Shown here: one piece after another, positions 10,771 through 23,224 of the stretch
How positions within the stretch are numbered: position 1 is the first letter of the stretch
How the letters are laid out: every line of letters starts with the position of its first letter
Assembly: GCA_004352715.1 (NCBI GenBank)
Contig: SCFE01000047.1
Location: forward strand, 2,016,552-2,080,551
Source of the DNA: Hofstenia miamia
Taxonomy: Eukaryota > Xenacoelomorpha > Acoela
Direction of reading: 5' to 3'
DNA length: 64,000 nt
Program-made: the position numbers and the translations under genes
The notes under the pieces: model-generated
Database searches by the model: none
What the model was told of the DNA's origin: nothing
Seen by the model: only the letters and a program-made list of their open reading frames with translations

Positions 10771-11545
10771 GGAAGAAACCAAATTGGAACCACAGTGGAG
10801 AAGACCACTACTTACATGAAAAGGAAAATGACAAATAGAATGGAAAGAGGCAGCACTAAGAAAACTCAACAAAGCCCCTACAATGGAATTACAGACAATA
10901 CAAATGTTGCCAGAAATGAGTAGCCAAGGAATCTATGAGATATTGAAAAGAAGTCACAAAACAGAGATAATAATGAAATCAGAAAATTAACAGAAAAATT
11001 CAAACAAATGGATGAAGAGAGAGAAGCAATTATAAATAAAGTAAAAAGCAACATGAGCAATTGTTTAGATGAACAAGAAAATTTGTTTTAACAAGATATA
11101 ATAAGGCTAACACAACAGTTAGTGAATTCAAATAGAAAGTTCATAGAACAAAAAAAAATTTAAGAATATGTAAAAAGAATAAAAAATAGAAAACTATTTT
11201 AAGATAACAAAATACAATTGCACAAAATAGAGCAATTATGGGATCAGTTAAGATTAATATGATTATCTGAAGATGAAAACAATAAGACACAACAAATTGA
11301 ATTCATCAAATTTACATAGAAGAAGAAATCAAAAGAGAATTGCAAGTGCTGAAAATAAAAGCAGGAATCAACAAAAAACCAAAGTTATCACAAAGAAGAC
11401 AACAAACAAGAAAAACAGAAAATCATAAAAAACAACAAAAGCAGTATCACAGAAATTAGAAGAAAAGAGAAATGTGATGAAAAACCAGAAATGAAGATTT
11501 GAAAAGTCAATTTTAATGGAACACAATAATAACAAAACCACAACT
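10771..11545 (+). pseudogene. Decayed gag-like coding region of an LTR element
   Basis: Downstream of the family-2 LTR the plus strand is A-rich and codes, with interspersed stops, for charged heptad-like sequence such as KLTEKFKQMDEEREAIINK (about 10985-11040). This resembles the coiled-coil part of the gag-like protein on the minus strand at 13550-12028. Many stops are TAA, TAG or TGA where CAA, CAG or CGA would fit. No zinc knuckle, protease or RT motif was found. It is cut at 11545 by the minus-strand LTR segment. Confidence 0.45.
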
Positions 11546-12009
11546 TCATAACCTAATGAGTCCACAATTTGGGCTGGGAAGATCTGTTGATTGCCAGGAG
11601 CTACGTGTCACCCCATGCCTTGAGAAAGCACTCCTAAATTGTCGCCAAACTTAAGCAGTTATTTTCATAATCTAAAAATAATAAAAAGTAACAGAGAGAA
11701 AAGTAAACAGTAATTGAGGCTAGATAAAATCTATTGACCATTCTCAACAGTGTTTCTCAATTTATACACGTTCAAAATAATAAATAACTACCTGTCTTAG
11801 TTTACAATCACAATTAATCATTAGCTATTCATGTTGTTGTTTTTCCCTTGCAAATCAAATTCAATTTGAGCAACACATTTAGCACCATCAAGGGGACATA
11901 ATTTGTTTTGTAAACTTAAGCTCAAAATAACTTTTACATCATAAAGACATTAATACAAAACAGATAAAAATAAATAATAATCACGAAAATTTCCCTGAGT
12001 GACTCTACA
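11546..12009 (-). repeat. Family-2 LTR, minus orientation, 3' copy (first half only)
   Basis: Begins on the minus strand at 12009 with TGTAGAGTCACTC, directly after a polypurine tract. It aligns with the other family-2 copies until about 11546 (CATTAGGTTATGAA), where it breaks off; the second half of the LTR is missing. Confidence 0.75.
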
Positions 12010-12020
12010 TGCCCCCCTTT
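12010..12020 (-). promoter_or_regulatory. Polypurine tract, family-2 element
   Basis: Minus strand AAAGGGGGGCA immediately precedes the LTR start TGTAGAG. Family 1 has AGGGGGCA at the same place. This is the usual primer for plus-strand synthesis in LTR elements. Confidence 0.65.
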
Positions 12021-12027
12021 GCTCAAA

Positions 12028-13548
12028 TTAATTTGGTGGCAATAGGTGGAGAGTAGTACCTGAAACTATATGTTGAGTGGCCATCACCATTTCCATTGCT
12101 AATTCACCTTCCCATTGTTCTAATTCAGCATACTGCAGCTCGCGTGAGAATTGCATTAAGACCTCTCTCTGTGTTACAACTTTGTCTTTTAGCTTGAAAT
12201 AGTGGATTGTAGGCAACTGGTTGCTGATGGGACAATTCTTTCTTAAGTTGTTTAAACGATGAGTAAAGGTATCATGGAATCTTTCGTAAAGGCAGAATCC
12301 TTTCAGAGCAATCATTAAGGTCATCAAGGCATCTGTGTCAGATGTATGGGCATCCTCAGGTCAAATCTGAGTGTCGGGATAAAAATGATTGAACACATCT
12401 CACAACAACCCCATCTGGGTTGCATGATCCATGAATAAAGAGCAGAACTCTTGTACCTGACTTAAGGTCATCTCATTGGGATTGGAAACATTGGTGTGAA
12501 GCATTGTGATTATTTCAATCCGTTTTGTTACATCATAATATCTCGTGGTCATTTCTATGTTATTGATCCACATCAGGTCTCCAGCAGCTTGAAAAAGAAT
12601 TAACACTCAGGGATCAGTAGTCTGTACAGTTTTGTGGATCTTCCTCAATTGCTTGCTAATTGAAGTTCCTCTATTAAAGACATCACAAATCATTAACTTT
12701 CCATCTAGAAAAATTCTCTCTTTGTTATCCCAGCTAGTAACCACATTAGCGATAGATGCTTGAGTAAATGCAAGATTAGACAACACAGATGAAGGGATAC
12801 AAGATGACACTGAAGTGGGTGGAATTGTCACCTTACTTTCATCACATGGTGAAGGCATGGGTGCACTCAGGCAAGTGGGGGTTGAATTTCTACCTTCTCC
12901 AGATTGAATCATCTGTGCAAACTGATCAGTGATCTTCTCGGCCCAATCCCCTAAAGCTTCGTGTAATGTGGCATGAGTAACAAATTCGCCAACAGGAACC
13001 TTTAAGAGATTGTCTTCTTCTGACTAAGCCATCTGGGTTTTTAATTCATGAATTTGTAACTCCAATGCAACAGTAGATTCTAGCATTCACATTTCCATTT
13101 TCTGGTATGCAACATGTTGAGTGTTGAGCTTGGCTTGGAGAGATTCAACTTGACGCTCACTATCCATTCTCATAGCTACTTGCTGTGATAATGCATCTTT
13201 TAAGTGCTCAATCTCCATTTGTTGAGTATCAAAGTGTGGCAAAGAGTTCATCACATTATCAACATGATTCAAAGGACGGAATGGAATGGGAGGAGCATTC
13301 TGTGTATTCAATATTCTGTGAGGCCTTTGCTGGACATCAGGGCTGCTAGTACCCTCACGTGGATAGGGACTGGTTGATGCAAGATGATCATGCATTTGAG
13401 TAGTTTGGGTAGGAGAAGTCAGAGGACAGAAGCTTAACAATGATCCAATGGTGCAAGAGGCAACGTCCTGGTTGCCAACGCTTACACAGGGGACAATCCA
13501 TTCTGGAGGAGTCCCAAAAGTAGGAGAACAAGTAACTGTATGATTTGA
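12028..13548 (-). pseudogene. Gag-like protein of a family-2 LTR element
   Basis: A single minus-strand frame of about 500 codons is interrupted by only about five stops (at 13087, 13024, 12607, 12400 and shortly after). The N-terminal part is proline/threonine-rich. A predicted coiled coil follows (EIEHLKDALSQQVAMRMDSE and on, about 13240-13090), then a polar linker, then a C-terminal part with YYDVTKRIEIITMLHTNV. The last block has a clear relative on the plus strand at 19857-20095 (NVLKRIEIITIIRMNKNN), so two families share this protein. Position between primer-binding site and polypurine tract fits gag. With no room for pol in about 2 kb, this is a non-autonomous element. I do not recognise a named gag family. 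The few stops suggest moderate age. Confidence 0.6.
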
Positions 13549-13966
13549 ATCTATTAATTATAAAGCAAATGACAAGAAATAAGAACTATGCCTACTGACA
13601 GTTGGGAGCACTTCCCAACCACAAAAGAAACACACAGCTCATGAAAATCACAGGATCCAAACCCAATTGTGGGATAGGGCGATAAGGCGGCAGTTGGTAC
13701 TAACTCCAACACATAAAGCACTGAGACAAAAGCAGAATTGTAAAGAGTAAAACCACAAACATAAACCATGCAGAACACTTGAAAATGATTGTTGCCTTCC
13801 CAATGGGAAGAACAAGGATCTGTATACATCAGTTGGTAGATTTGCACTGAAATCCAATTGCCATCAGGGGAAACAACTATCCCAGCTGACAAGCACAAGA
13901 ACTCAAACAAGACCAAATCCAAACCATCAAAAGAGACAACAGAGAATATGTCGTTATCACGTCAGC
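13549..13966 (-). other. Leader region of family-2 element
   Basis: Sequence between primer-binding site and the gag-like frame. Minus-strand frames here (13922-13554) are open but cysteine/leucine-rich without recognisable domains; probably untranslated leader. Confidence 0.4.
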
Positions 13967-13984
13967 GTCCTGTCACAGTTGCCA
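13967..13984 (-). promoter_or_regulatory. Candidate primer-binding site, family 2
   Basis: Minus strand TGGCAACTGTGACAGGAC directly after the LTR end GATTCTACA; nearly the same as the family-1 site at 9271. Confidence 0.6.
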
Positions 13985-14810
13985 TGTAGAATCGTGGGCT
14001 GTAATTATACTAGAAAACTATTTGACTCTGCAGAAGGTTTAGCATAGAAATACAACAGCCCTGATTCTGGGGAAAGCAGATAAAGAGAGAACAATACTAA
14101 TATAAACATTGGTAATTCATCCAAGTAATCAATACTTTAGGTAACTCCAAGATGACCAACTCACATGGCTTCCAGCTGAAGCGAAGTCTTCAGGAACAGT
14201 TTAGTGCTTGACTTAGTGCATGGTGCTACCCTATTTGTCTCACTTATTAATTTCTATCTCATACACAAAATAAACATCTCATTTTCATTGTTAGTTCTCA
14301 GCTCACTAAATAATAGTCTGTAATTGCCAGACATTCATGTTAGCCAACAGCATGGTATCATCACAGTGTCATAAAATATAAGTGCATGTACATGTTGAAT
14401 ATTGAATGAGAGATTTATTATTTCCTTAGCTGTAACTGTATTCATAACCTAATGAGTCCACAATTTGGGCTGGGAAGATCTGTCGATCGCCAGGAGCTAC
14501 ATGTTGCCCCATGCCTTGAGAAAGCACTCCCAAATTGTTGCTGAACTTAAGCAGTTATTTTCATAATCAAAGAATAATAAAAAGTAACAGAGAGAAAAGT
14601 AAACAGTAATTGAGGCTAGATAAAATCTATTGACCTTTCTCAACAGTGTTTCTCAATTTATACACGTTCAAAATAATAAATAACTACCTGTCTTAGTTTA
14701 CAATCACAGTTAATCACTAGCTATTCATGTTGTCGTTTTTCCCTTGCAAATCAAATTCAATTTGAGCAACACATTTAGCACCATCAAGGGGACATAATTT
14801 GCTTTTGTAA
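13985..14810 (-). repeat. Family-2 LTR, minus orientation, 5' copy next to the gag region
   Basis: Ends GATTCTACA on the minus strand at 13985. It shares GGGTAGCACCATGCA, GCTGGAAGCCAT and the block around GTCCCCTTGATGGTGC with the other copies. It lacks the first about 130 bp of the LTR, being joined to another LTR copy at about 14810-14850. Confidence 0.7.
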
Positions 14811-14849
14811 TAAAAAAATTTATGGACATGCACACAAAGTAGGTGATAA

Positions 14850-16498
14850 TATAGAATCATGGGCTGGAATGGTAATTTAAATAGAAAACTAATTGACTCT
14901 GCAGAAGGTTTTAGGTAGTGTTCATACAAAGGCAGCCCCAATTCTAGAAGTTAGAATAGCAAAGAACTTATAGATATAACATTGGTAATTCATCCAAGTA
15001 AGTAGTTACTTTAGGTAAAATCCAAGTTGACCAATTTGTATGGCTTCCAGCCAAAGCAAAGTATCCAGAATGAATTAAAGTGCTTAACCTGAGTGACTGG
15101 TGCTACCCTATTTGTCTCACTTTTAATTTCTTTCTCACATTGAAAAGTAAAGCATCTCATTTTCATTGTTATCTCTCATCTCACTAGTTAATAGTCTGTA
15201 ATTGCCAGACATTTGCATTAGCCAACAGCATAGTATCATCACAGTGTTGTAATTTATAAGTGCATGTATGTGTTGAACTTCAAATGAGAGGTTTATTATT
15301 ACCCTATACCTAACTGTATACATAACCTAAATGGTCCACAATTTGGGCTGGATAATCTGAAAGACCTCCAGGAGCTATGTGTCACCCTGTACTTGAGAAA
15401 GCACTCCCAAATTGTTGCCTAACTTAAGCAATTATTTTCATATTGAAAAATAATAAAAGGTAAATATGAAGAAAAGCATCTCATTTTCATTGTTATCTCT
15501 CATCTCACTAGTTAATAGTCTGTAATTACCAGACATTTGCATTAGCCAACAGCATAGTATCATCACAGTGTTGTAATTTATAAGTGCATGTATGTGCTGA
15601 ACTTCAAATGAGAGGTTTATTATTACCCTATACCTAACTGTATACATAACCTAAATGGTCCACAATTTGGGCTGGATAATCTGAAAGACCTCCAGGAGCT
15701 ATGTGTCNAACATTGGTAATTCATCCAAGTAAGTAGTTACTTTAGGTAAAATCCAAGTTGACCAATTTGTATGGCTTCCAGCCAAAGCAAAGTATCCAGA
15801 ATGAATTAAAGTGCTTAACCTGAGTGACTGGTGCTACCCTATTTGTCTCACTTTTAATTTCTTTCTCACATTGAAAATAAAGCATCTCATTTTCATTGTT
15901 ATCTCTCATCTCACTAGTTAATAGTCTGTAATTACCAGACATTTGCATTAGCCAATAGCATAGTATCATCACAGTGTTGTAATTTATAAGTGCATGTATG
16001 TGTTGAACTTCAAATGAGAGGTTTATTATTACCCTATACCTAACTGTATACATAACCTAAATGGTCCACAATTTGGGCTGGATAATCTGAAAGACCTCCA
16101 GGAGCTATGTGTCACCCTGTACTTGAGAAAGCACTCCCAAATTGTTGCCTAACTTAAGCAATTATTTTCATATTGAAAAATAATAAAAGGTAAATATGAA
16201 GGTAAAACAGTAGTTGAAGCTAGATAAAATCTATTAACCTTTCTCAACAAGTTCTCTCAGTTTTATACAAAAATGAGTTAACTACCTGCCTTTGTTTAAA
16301 TTTGAAATGTTAATGTAATTTAACCATGCTAGACAATTATGTTTGAGCAATAAAAATCAGCACCATCAAGGGGACAACAAACTAGCAATAGCAAACTAAG
16401 ATTGAAATTAAAAATGTGACATCTTGCTGACATAAATACAAAAATTAAAATAAATGCTCTATAATATTTCACCAATTTTTTCCCCAAGTGACTCTACA
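14850..16498 (-). repeat. Family-2 LTR, minus orientation, with apparent false duplication
   Basis: Starts at 16498 (TGTAGAGTCACTTGGGG, minus strand) and ends near 14850. The span is about 1.65 kb, but about 730 bp are repeated: 14978 onward recurs from 15709, directly after a single N at 15708. A further 324-bp tandem unit lies at about 15148-15470 and 15472-15707. Removing the duplication leaves about 0.9 kb, the expected LTR length. The three near-identical minus-strand frames seen here (starts at 15323, 15647, 16053) are LTR sequence, not genes. Confidence 0.7.
15708..15708. other. Single N joining overlapping sequence
   Basis: The base after this N restarts sequence already present about 731 bp upstream, the signature of two overlapping contigs joined without merging. 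Confidence 0.8.
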
Positions 16499-19400
16499 AT
16501 AAGGTACATACATTTACACAGAAAAAGTAACTCACATTAATTGAGTAAGAAAATTAAAGACCATATGGTCTAGTCTTTATACACTTAAAAAAGTAATACA
16601 TAATAATGAATATATACTAAGTAGCAATAATATACTGCATTTTCAAAATTTTAAAAGGGTAATCACAAACATTGAAGATGGGACATTGGATGGAGAAGCA
16701 GAATTCAAATTACTATGCAAAAATAATGACAATGTACATGAAATGGATGACTTAGATAGCCACCAGAAGAAAATTATGATGAATTCCAATGTGATGTTCA
16801 AAACAGGGACATACAAACAAGAATAGTGCCTGTAATGGCAGCTAAAAATAAAAATATATATGACCCTGAAACATGGGATTTAAATTTATTAACTGACTTA
16901 AGGAATTTAGAAGAGAACAATGCACCAACCATTGAAGAAGAGAATACAAAGAGAGAAGAAGACCAAGGAACAACCAATAAACAGGAGAAGGAGAGTGAAA
17001 AGATCATCTCAAACCAGACACTCATTCAAGGATGAAAGAGACAAGAATGATAAAATGATGAATAAGCATTGATGAGTGAGAAGGCATCCTAGTAGTCCTC
17101 ATAGCCAATTCAAGAGCAAGGGGACAAATGGAAATCAAAAATCTCCCACTAATAGTTTGCAATGCTGATTCAAGGCCACGCAGATGACTAGTGCACAACA
17201 GTAGAGCAACTTTCCTTTGGATAGTCCACACTGCTGATTCAAGGGCAAGGGGTAATACAGAGTTCTGAGGAAGATGAAAGTGGAGGAAGAACTGTAGTGA
17301 TATGAAAGTGATTCAAGGCAGACAGTACAATGGAGTCCATAACTAGTCAATTACTAACAGAGCACTTGAACAGAAGCTGATGAAGGGCAACCAGCAACAG
17401 GCCATCAGTACTGGTTCATAGCTGATGGACTGTGAACCAAGCACCATACAAGGATATGATTAAGATTCACTCAAAAGATATATTGCTACATGTCCCCTCA
17501 GAAACTAACACAACATCTGAAAGAACAGTAGAGTCAAGAGAAAGAGAAAAGAGAATGTTGAAAATTGATGGTGACACATTGAATGCATATCTCATGGGAA
17601 CAAAAAAATGCAACACAATTTGTTCAAAAAGCTATCACCTAAAGCAATAACCCACATATAAAAGATAATGAAAACAGAAGGCACAAGCATACCATTAATA
17701 CTCAATAAATATAATTGACCCATGGTAAACACACTAATAAGCTACCCAAGAGAGATGAATGAAACACTAGAGAGACTGTACATGTGGAGTACAGTGCACA
17801 TCACATTTGATGAAGAATTCAAGCTGTCCAGTGTCTAGAACATAATAGCATACAAAAAAGAAATAGCTATGATAGAAGAAACAAACATTAATGTAGAAAA
17901 TTATATATGTACTAAAAGGCAAAGAATTCAATATAAATCTGGAGAATCAAATTGATCAAACATTAAGGATGGTGAAAGTACAAAAGGTGCAAATAATAAT
18001 AATTTGCAAAGACAACACTAGCAAAACTACTAAAGTTTCTGTACAAGATGAGCATATAAGTACAAACTATATTTTTATATGAGAAAAGGCCAATGGAGAC
18101 ACTAATATCAAAGCTAATAAAGTTTGATTGGCAGATAGGTTCTTGGGCACAGGCATACCACATCATGGTAGACCCATGTATTGCCAAAGAGGTGTACAGC
18201 CAAGTAAAGACAATAGAGATGATGACAGACACACAGACAGTCTACAAAAAGCAAGTACATTATTCATAAAATGCAGCCTCAATCAAAGGCAGGAGCATTT
18301 GAAGCAAATAGACAAAATGTGGCAAAATATAAAACTAGTAAAGAAAACAAGTGAACCATGGCCAGAAATCAAAATAGCAACACCATCAAAGATATATCAC
18401 AAAACAGTTTAACAGGTACTACAAAAAATCAACAGTGCATATGAACTCAACTCAAAAAAGGATTTCAAAACAATGATGTTTAAAAGAAAGTAACACACTG
18501 GAAATCAGATACAGAACAACAGCATGGATGCTAGCAATATTTCTAACAGAAGTTGAACAGATAAAACTGCCAAACTTAAAGAGACAAAGAACCCAACTAA
18601 CAAAGGCCAAGAGATACAAGATTGCATTCTCACCAATGAATACTAATACAAGAAACTGGCTGTTAAAAGGACATGTGGAGAAACTGAACTCACCAGACAA
18701 AATGAAAAAGACCACTACAGATAATAGAAAAGCACATCAGCAGGATAATTACAAACCAGAGCCTGATGGGGACAGATGTTGATAATGAAGATACCCAACA
18801 AAACTGAAATATGCACTGGTTTTCAACAAACCAATGAGGAAGTATATGTGGGGAGCTACATCCAAAACTAAGTTGTCACAAATAGAGGAACAACCATGTA
18901 TCACAACAAAAAAATCCTAAAACAAAGAATAGAAGACACTAATGAAATAACACAGAAGATAAAAATAAAAAACATACAGATGTCAATAGACAATGAAATG
19001 AAGAGATGTCAAAAAGAAATCCTGAGATGCTTGTTCATCAAAGTAATGAAAAGTGCAGAGCTAATGAAAGAATAACTGAACTGTCAAAATATGGGAAATG
19101 ATAATGAAAAGCCAATGAGAAATTCAATTAGAAGAAGAGCTATTAACATCAACACAGTTGATATTGTCTCCAAGAACACAAGAAAGAATCAATAAAAAAT
19201 GGGGTAGCACAAGCCTGGCAAGTACAATTGAATGGGTCAATACAGACAACAAATGATTCCTGATAGAAATAAAGATTACAAAAGAGAAACAGACAGAAAT
19301 AGTCAAAAGTATTTCCAATATATATGAGAAAATTGAAGAATTGTTAAAACCATACAATCAGTAGGCAGTCAATGCAGAATGCATAACATCCAATATAGAG

Positions 19401-20426
19401 ATTACTCCACAAATGATAACAAAAATAAAAATAGGACTCACATAGAAATTCTGGGAAAAATCAACAACAGCAAGAGGAACTACCCTGACATAATAGGGTT
19501 AGCAACATCACTGATAACAAAAGACAGATATGAAATAATAGAAGACAATTTAGAAACAAATATCTTAAAATGCACCCCACCAGAAAATATATTGATTCTG
19601 ATGTTCATGCTGAGATGGAGATTACCAAAGGACAAAACTGTGGCAAAATCGTTCTTACAATAGCATAACTCATATGTAAATACAAAAGAAAAAGCCAGGC
19701 TAGTGGTAGAAAAAGTGACAACAACACAGAGAAAATATTTGTCAAAGGCAACATAATGCCATATGATTTATATAATAAAGCAGAACTGATAAATAAACAA
19801 TTAGAGGTGTTGAGATAAGAAATAGAAAAGAAAAGCATAGAAGCAGTGATATTGTTCTTAGTAGTCAATGACATAGTTTGTCTGGATATCTGGAATAGAG
19901 AATACTGTTATTACAATGTTTTAAAGAGGATAGAAATAATCACAATTATCAGGATGAACAAGAACAACCCAGAAGAAATAACAGAAAAAGAACTGTGGGA
20001 AAATATAAGTTTCTTTTACAAGGATGTGACAAATACACAAAGCCTACTAAAAGTACTTCAGTTCTTTTACCTGAAAATGAAATGTGAGAGGAACTAGCAC
20101 ACATAAGTAGAGCTGATGTGCAGATAATGCTGATGATAACTCTAAAATGATAACACATATACTAAAAATTCTACAAAATATTCACTGAAAAAATGAGTGA
20201 GTTGAGGGAGATCACTATGATTTCAGAAGCAATAAAAATGAAAAGATTCCTCAAATATGAAAATGTCATAACAACAGTAAAGGAGGCAGTATTAAAGATG
20301 ATGAAGTAACCTGAGCTTATAAACATAAGCTGGAATGCACCACAAGCCAAAACATTAATTAAATGGGCAGATGCACTAGTGCATGGAGAAAAGGCTGTAC
20401 TAAAATAAATGCAAACTTAGGGGGCA
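16499..20426 (+). pseudogene. Decayed internal region of family-1 LTR element
   Basis: A-rich plus-strand coding remnant full of stops and shifts, ending at the family-1 polypurine tract and LTR. Readable islands include 16826-17035 (acidic, glutamate-rich), 17432-17650, 18128-18412, 19379-19663 and 19846-20097. The last resembles the C-terminal block of the minus-strand gag-like protein. I found no protease, RT (no YxDD), RNase H or integrase (HHCC, DDE) motif. The element appears non-autonomous or too decayed to show pol. Confidence 0.5.
20419..20426 (+). promoter_or_regulatory. Polypurine tract, family-1 element
   Basis: AGGGGGCA directly before the LTR start TGTGTAATCC. Confidence 0.6.
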
Positions 20427-21650
20427 TGTGTAATCCTTCTTAATTCTGCTGATTTCTGCAAAAGGAGAATATCAAAAAAGAAAGTAAAAGAAATTATTAT
20501 CAGATAATTTCAATGATTAACAAATTAAGTCATTTGATTTGAATTGATGTATAAGCAAAGGCCTGTCATTGAAATGTTTGACAAAAATCTGATTACAAAT
20601 CACTTCTTGTTAATTTTAAAGGAGCCACACAGACAATCTATATGAATTTAAATATTTATAGCCACAGGTATTTGTTTTACTAATAGTAGAATTAGTTGTA
20701 AAACAATGTAGAAGGTGATGAAGTAAATTCTTTGGAATTGATTTAATTTTGATATTTATTCATAATTTGATATATTATCTAAATGTCTAGTAAGTGATTC
20801 ATGTATAGTAGTGGTCAGGAATCCATGACTGGAATGATTCAAGGTTCTTTGCCCATGACCATGAGCTGCACTTAAGTTAGGTATACAACTAAGGGATTTT
20901 CTCTCACTACTCACTTAGCTAGCTATCATTTTGTTTTTCTACTGCATATATTAACAAATTCATATTAACAAATTCAACATAGGCTAGTTAGCCAACTGTA
21001 AGGATTAACCTTTTGTTTTAGGTACAAATTGTTGACTATAATATGACCTATAAAAAGACTGTATTATGATCAGTATTATAACTTATTTAATTGTAGGATA
21101 GGTAGCAGCAAGCCTTTCTATTCTTTATCTAAATTGCCATTGAGGGTTATTGTTAAGTTATATTTATTAAATCAAAATTAAGTAAACAAACTTACAGCTA
21201 GTGCTTTTTCTGGCTACCCAAATAGTAAAAGTAGTCAATGTGAAACTCACAACAATAGTAGCTATCAGTTACAATTGGGAACAGAGTTTAGTTGAATTGT
21301 CTCAATAACATAGTTAGCACCACACTAAACTAAGGTTCACATAAGTTTTGTGTTTGAGCTGAAGCATTTATGAAAAGAAGGAAAATGCATCATGATGGAT
21401 TGTTCAATGATTAAAGGATTAGCATCAAGCAGAAGCCCTTGGTTAAGAAACGGATTGCTGATTGAACAATGTGGAGCTTACCTAAATAGTATACATTAGA
21501 TGGAAAATTAATACAGTTAATTATTACTTTGAAGTATGTGCTGCTCAGTAATCAATTGATTCAAAGTGTTGCTCTATTTTCACCAACCAAGTCAGATACC
21601 AAATTTATAGACTTGTTACATGCTAGAAAGGCCTGGAATGAGATGCAACA
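20427..21650 (+). repeat. LTR of element family 1, 3' copy
   Basis: Starts TGTGTAATCC and ends GATGCAACA; 1,224 bp against 833 bp for the 5' copy. The extra about 390 bp (about 21244-21630) could be original sequence deleted from the 5' copy or a later insertion. No clear target-site duplication: tgaca before the 5' LTR, tgatg after the 3' LTR. Confidence 0.75.
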
Positions 21651-22420
21651 TGATGTATTGGTACCAACAACAATAATATTAGCTGTAATAAGTGATGAGT
21701 GTATTCCTGCTGTTCGTGGAGGAATGAATATTATAAAAGTGTCAACATCTTTTCCTTCAAATAGAATTTTTAATTTTTTTCACTGTAACTGAATGCAGGT
21801 GTTTGTTAATTTTACTATAGACTAATAAGATTTAGTAAGGGCAACATAATTGATGGTAAATCAAGTATTTGTACTAATAAATATCATTCCATCACTTAAG
21901 AAAATCCAACCTAATTAATCTTTGATTCAAAGCAAACAAAACTCCATGATCAGCAGCTAAACTAACTACTTTCATTTAGGTAAAAGAACAAATGAGATCA
22001 CAAATTCCAAATGTGAACCAGTTTATCATTTCTACTCAAATATAGTATGTTATTCATGCTTCCCTATAATTCAATATAATAATAGCATGTAGTTGCCATG
22101 AATTCTTGCAGTGAAGAATCTATGGGGTATTTTGGGGTAATTCCCTTCTGGGAAATGTTGTTATCCCCCTTGAAAAAAGTTTTTCATTTTCTAATGAAAA
22201 CTTATGCATAATAATATTCAGCATGCACTACAGGGCCACAGAAGCCTCCATTCATTATTATTAATTTTCATTTTGTATTATAGAGGTATGAGATCAGGCC
22301 AGGCATGGTCTTAGAAAATTTTGAATAGAGTTTTTAAATTATTTTTTTGAATTATTTAAAAAAACTATTATTTTAGAAGTTATTTAAAATCTAATCATAT
22401 TTTACAAATAGTGCAATGAT
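21651..22420. other. No gene seen
   Basis: AT-rich flank between the LTR complex and the virus-like cluster. The open frame 21529-21792 starts inside the LTR and shows no known domain. Confidence 0.5.
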
Positions 22421-23003
22421 TTAAGAGGTTCTTCACAAAACAAAAGCAAATCAAATTATGATGTATTATTAAGAGATAAGAAAAAATTAAATAAATGTAG
22501 AAATGTTGTAAGATTTATAAAAGAAAATACTCAATTAGTTGACTTTAATGAATCTATGGGTGGAAATATTCAAGGAAAAGGATTCAAGAAAAACAAAGTA
22601 TCTACAAAGAAAAAGAGTTTCTCACTTAATTGTAATTGCATGACTCAAGGGAAAAAGAAGTCTTTTCCACTGAAAGTTTATGACAACATGCTTGGACTTA
22701 CATTTACAGATATGGATAAATTACATAGAGAATATATTTTGGAAGCTTACTATTTAGGTCAAAATGGTATGCCTTATGGAAAGCCAATTATTTCTGATCC
22801 AATTGCTCAATCCTTCATAGATCTTTTAGCAAAGAGATATAATAAAATACAAGATAATACTGAAAATTCTAAGTGAGTATTTGGGAATCTTGTAAAACTT
22901 GCAGGAGTTACAGGTAACAATAAGAATCAAAAAGGCAAAAAAATTAAGCATCAAACTGTTTTCTACTACAATGATCCTTCCCAATTAATTTATTGTTTAT
23001 AAT
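22421..23003 (+). pseudogene. Unassigned ORF at start of Maverick/Polinton-like cluster
   Basis: Open from 22421 to a TGA at 22874-22876, then continuing in the same frame to 23003, so one stop separates about 194 codons. The product is lysine-rich with a cysteine pair (NCNC) and a segment around LHREYILEAYYLG. Downstream (about 23030-23130) an out-of-frame lysine-rich helical piece resembles small conserved proteins of animal Polinton/adintovirus-like elements. I do not assign a function. No promoter or poly(A) signal is evident. Confidence 0.35.
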
Positions 23004-23224
23004 TACTTCCTTTTCAAACAATGCTGGAAAATTTATAATGAAATTATTCAGTTAATTGACAAATTAGTAAGATTAAAAACTATTACTAACAAAAATGTTA
23101 AGAAGTTTTACATTAAATTACAAAATTAATTTTCTTAAGGAGGTCCTAGGTTCTCTGTTGGGAAATTAATGTCACTTCTTTTTATATTGTAAATATGACT
23201 GAAACTCCACATTTCTAAATTCAA

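Noticed and set aside
15135-16053. Three near-identical minus-strand ORFs starting with MYTVRYR
   Set aside because: They lie in LTR copies multiplied by an apparent assembly duplication; no coding signature.
17963-18232. Minus-strand ORFs in 16.8-20.2 kb
   Set aside because: Shadows of an A-rich plus-strand coding remnant; hydrophobic, low-complexity products.
8438-21650. Assigning the LTR families to Ty1/copia, Ty3/gypsy or BEL
   Set aside because: No RT, integrase or protease could be read, so superfamily is undetermined.
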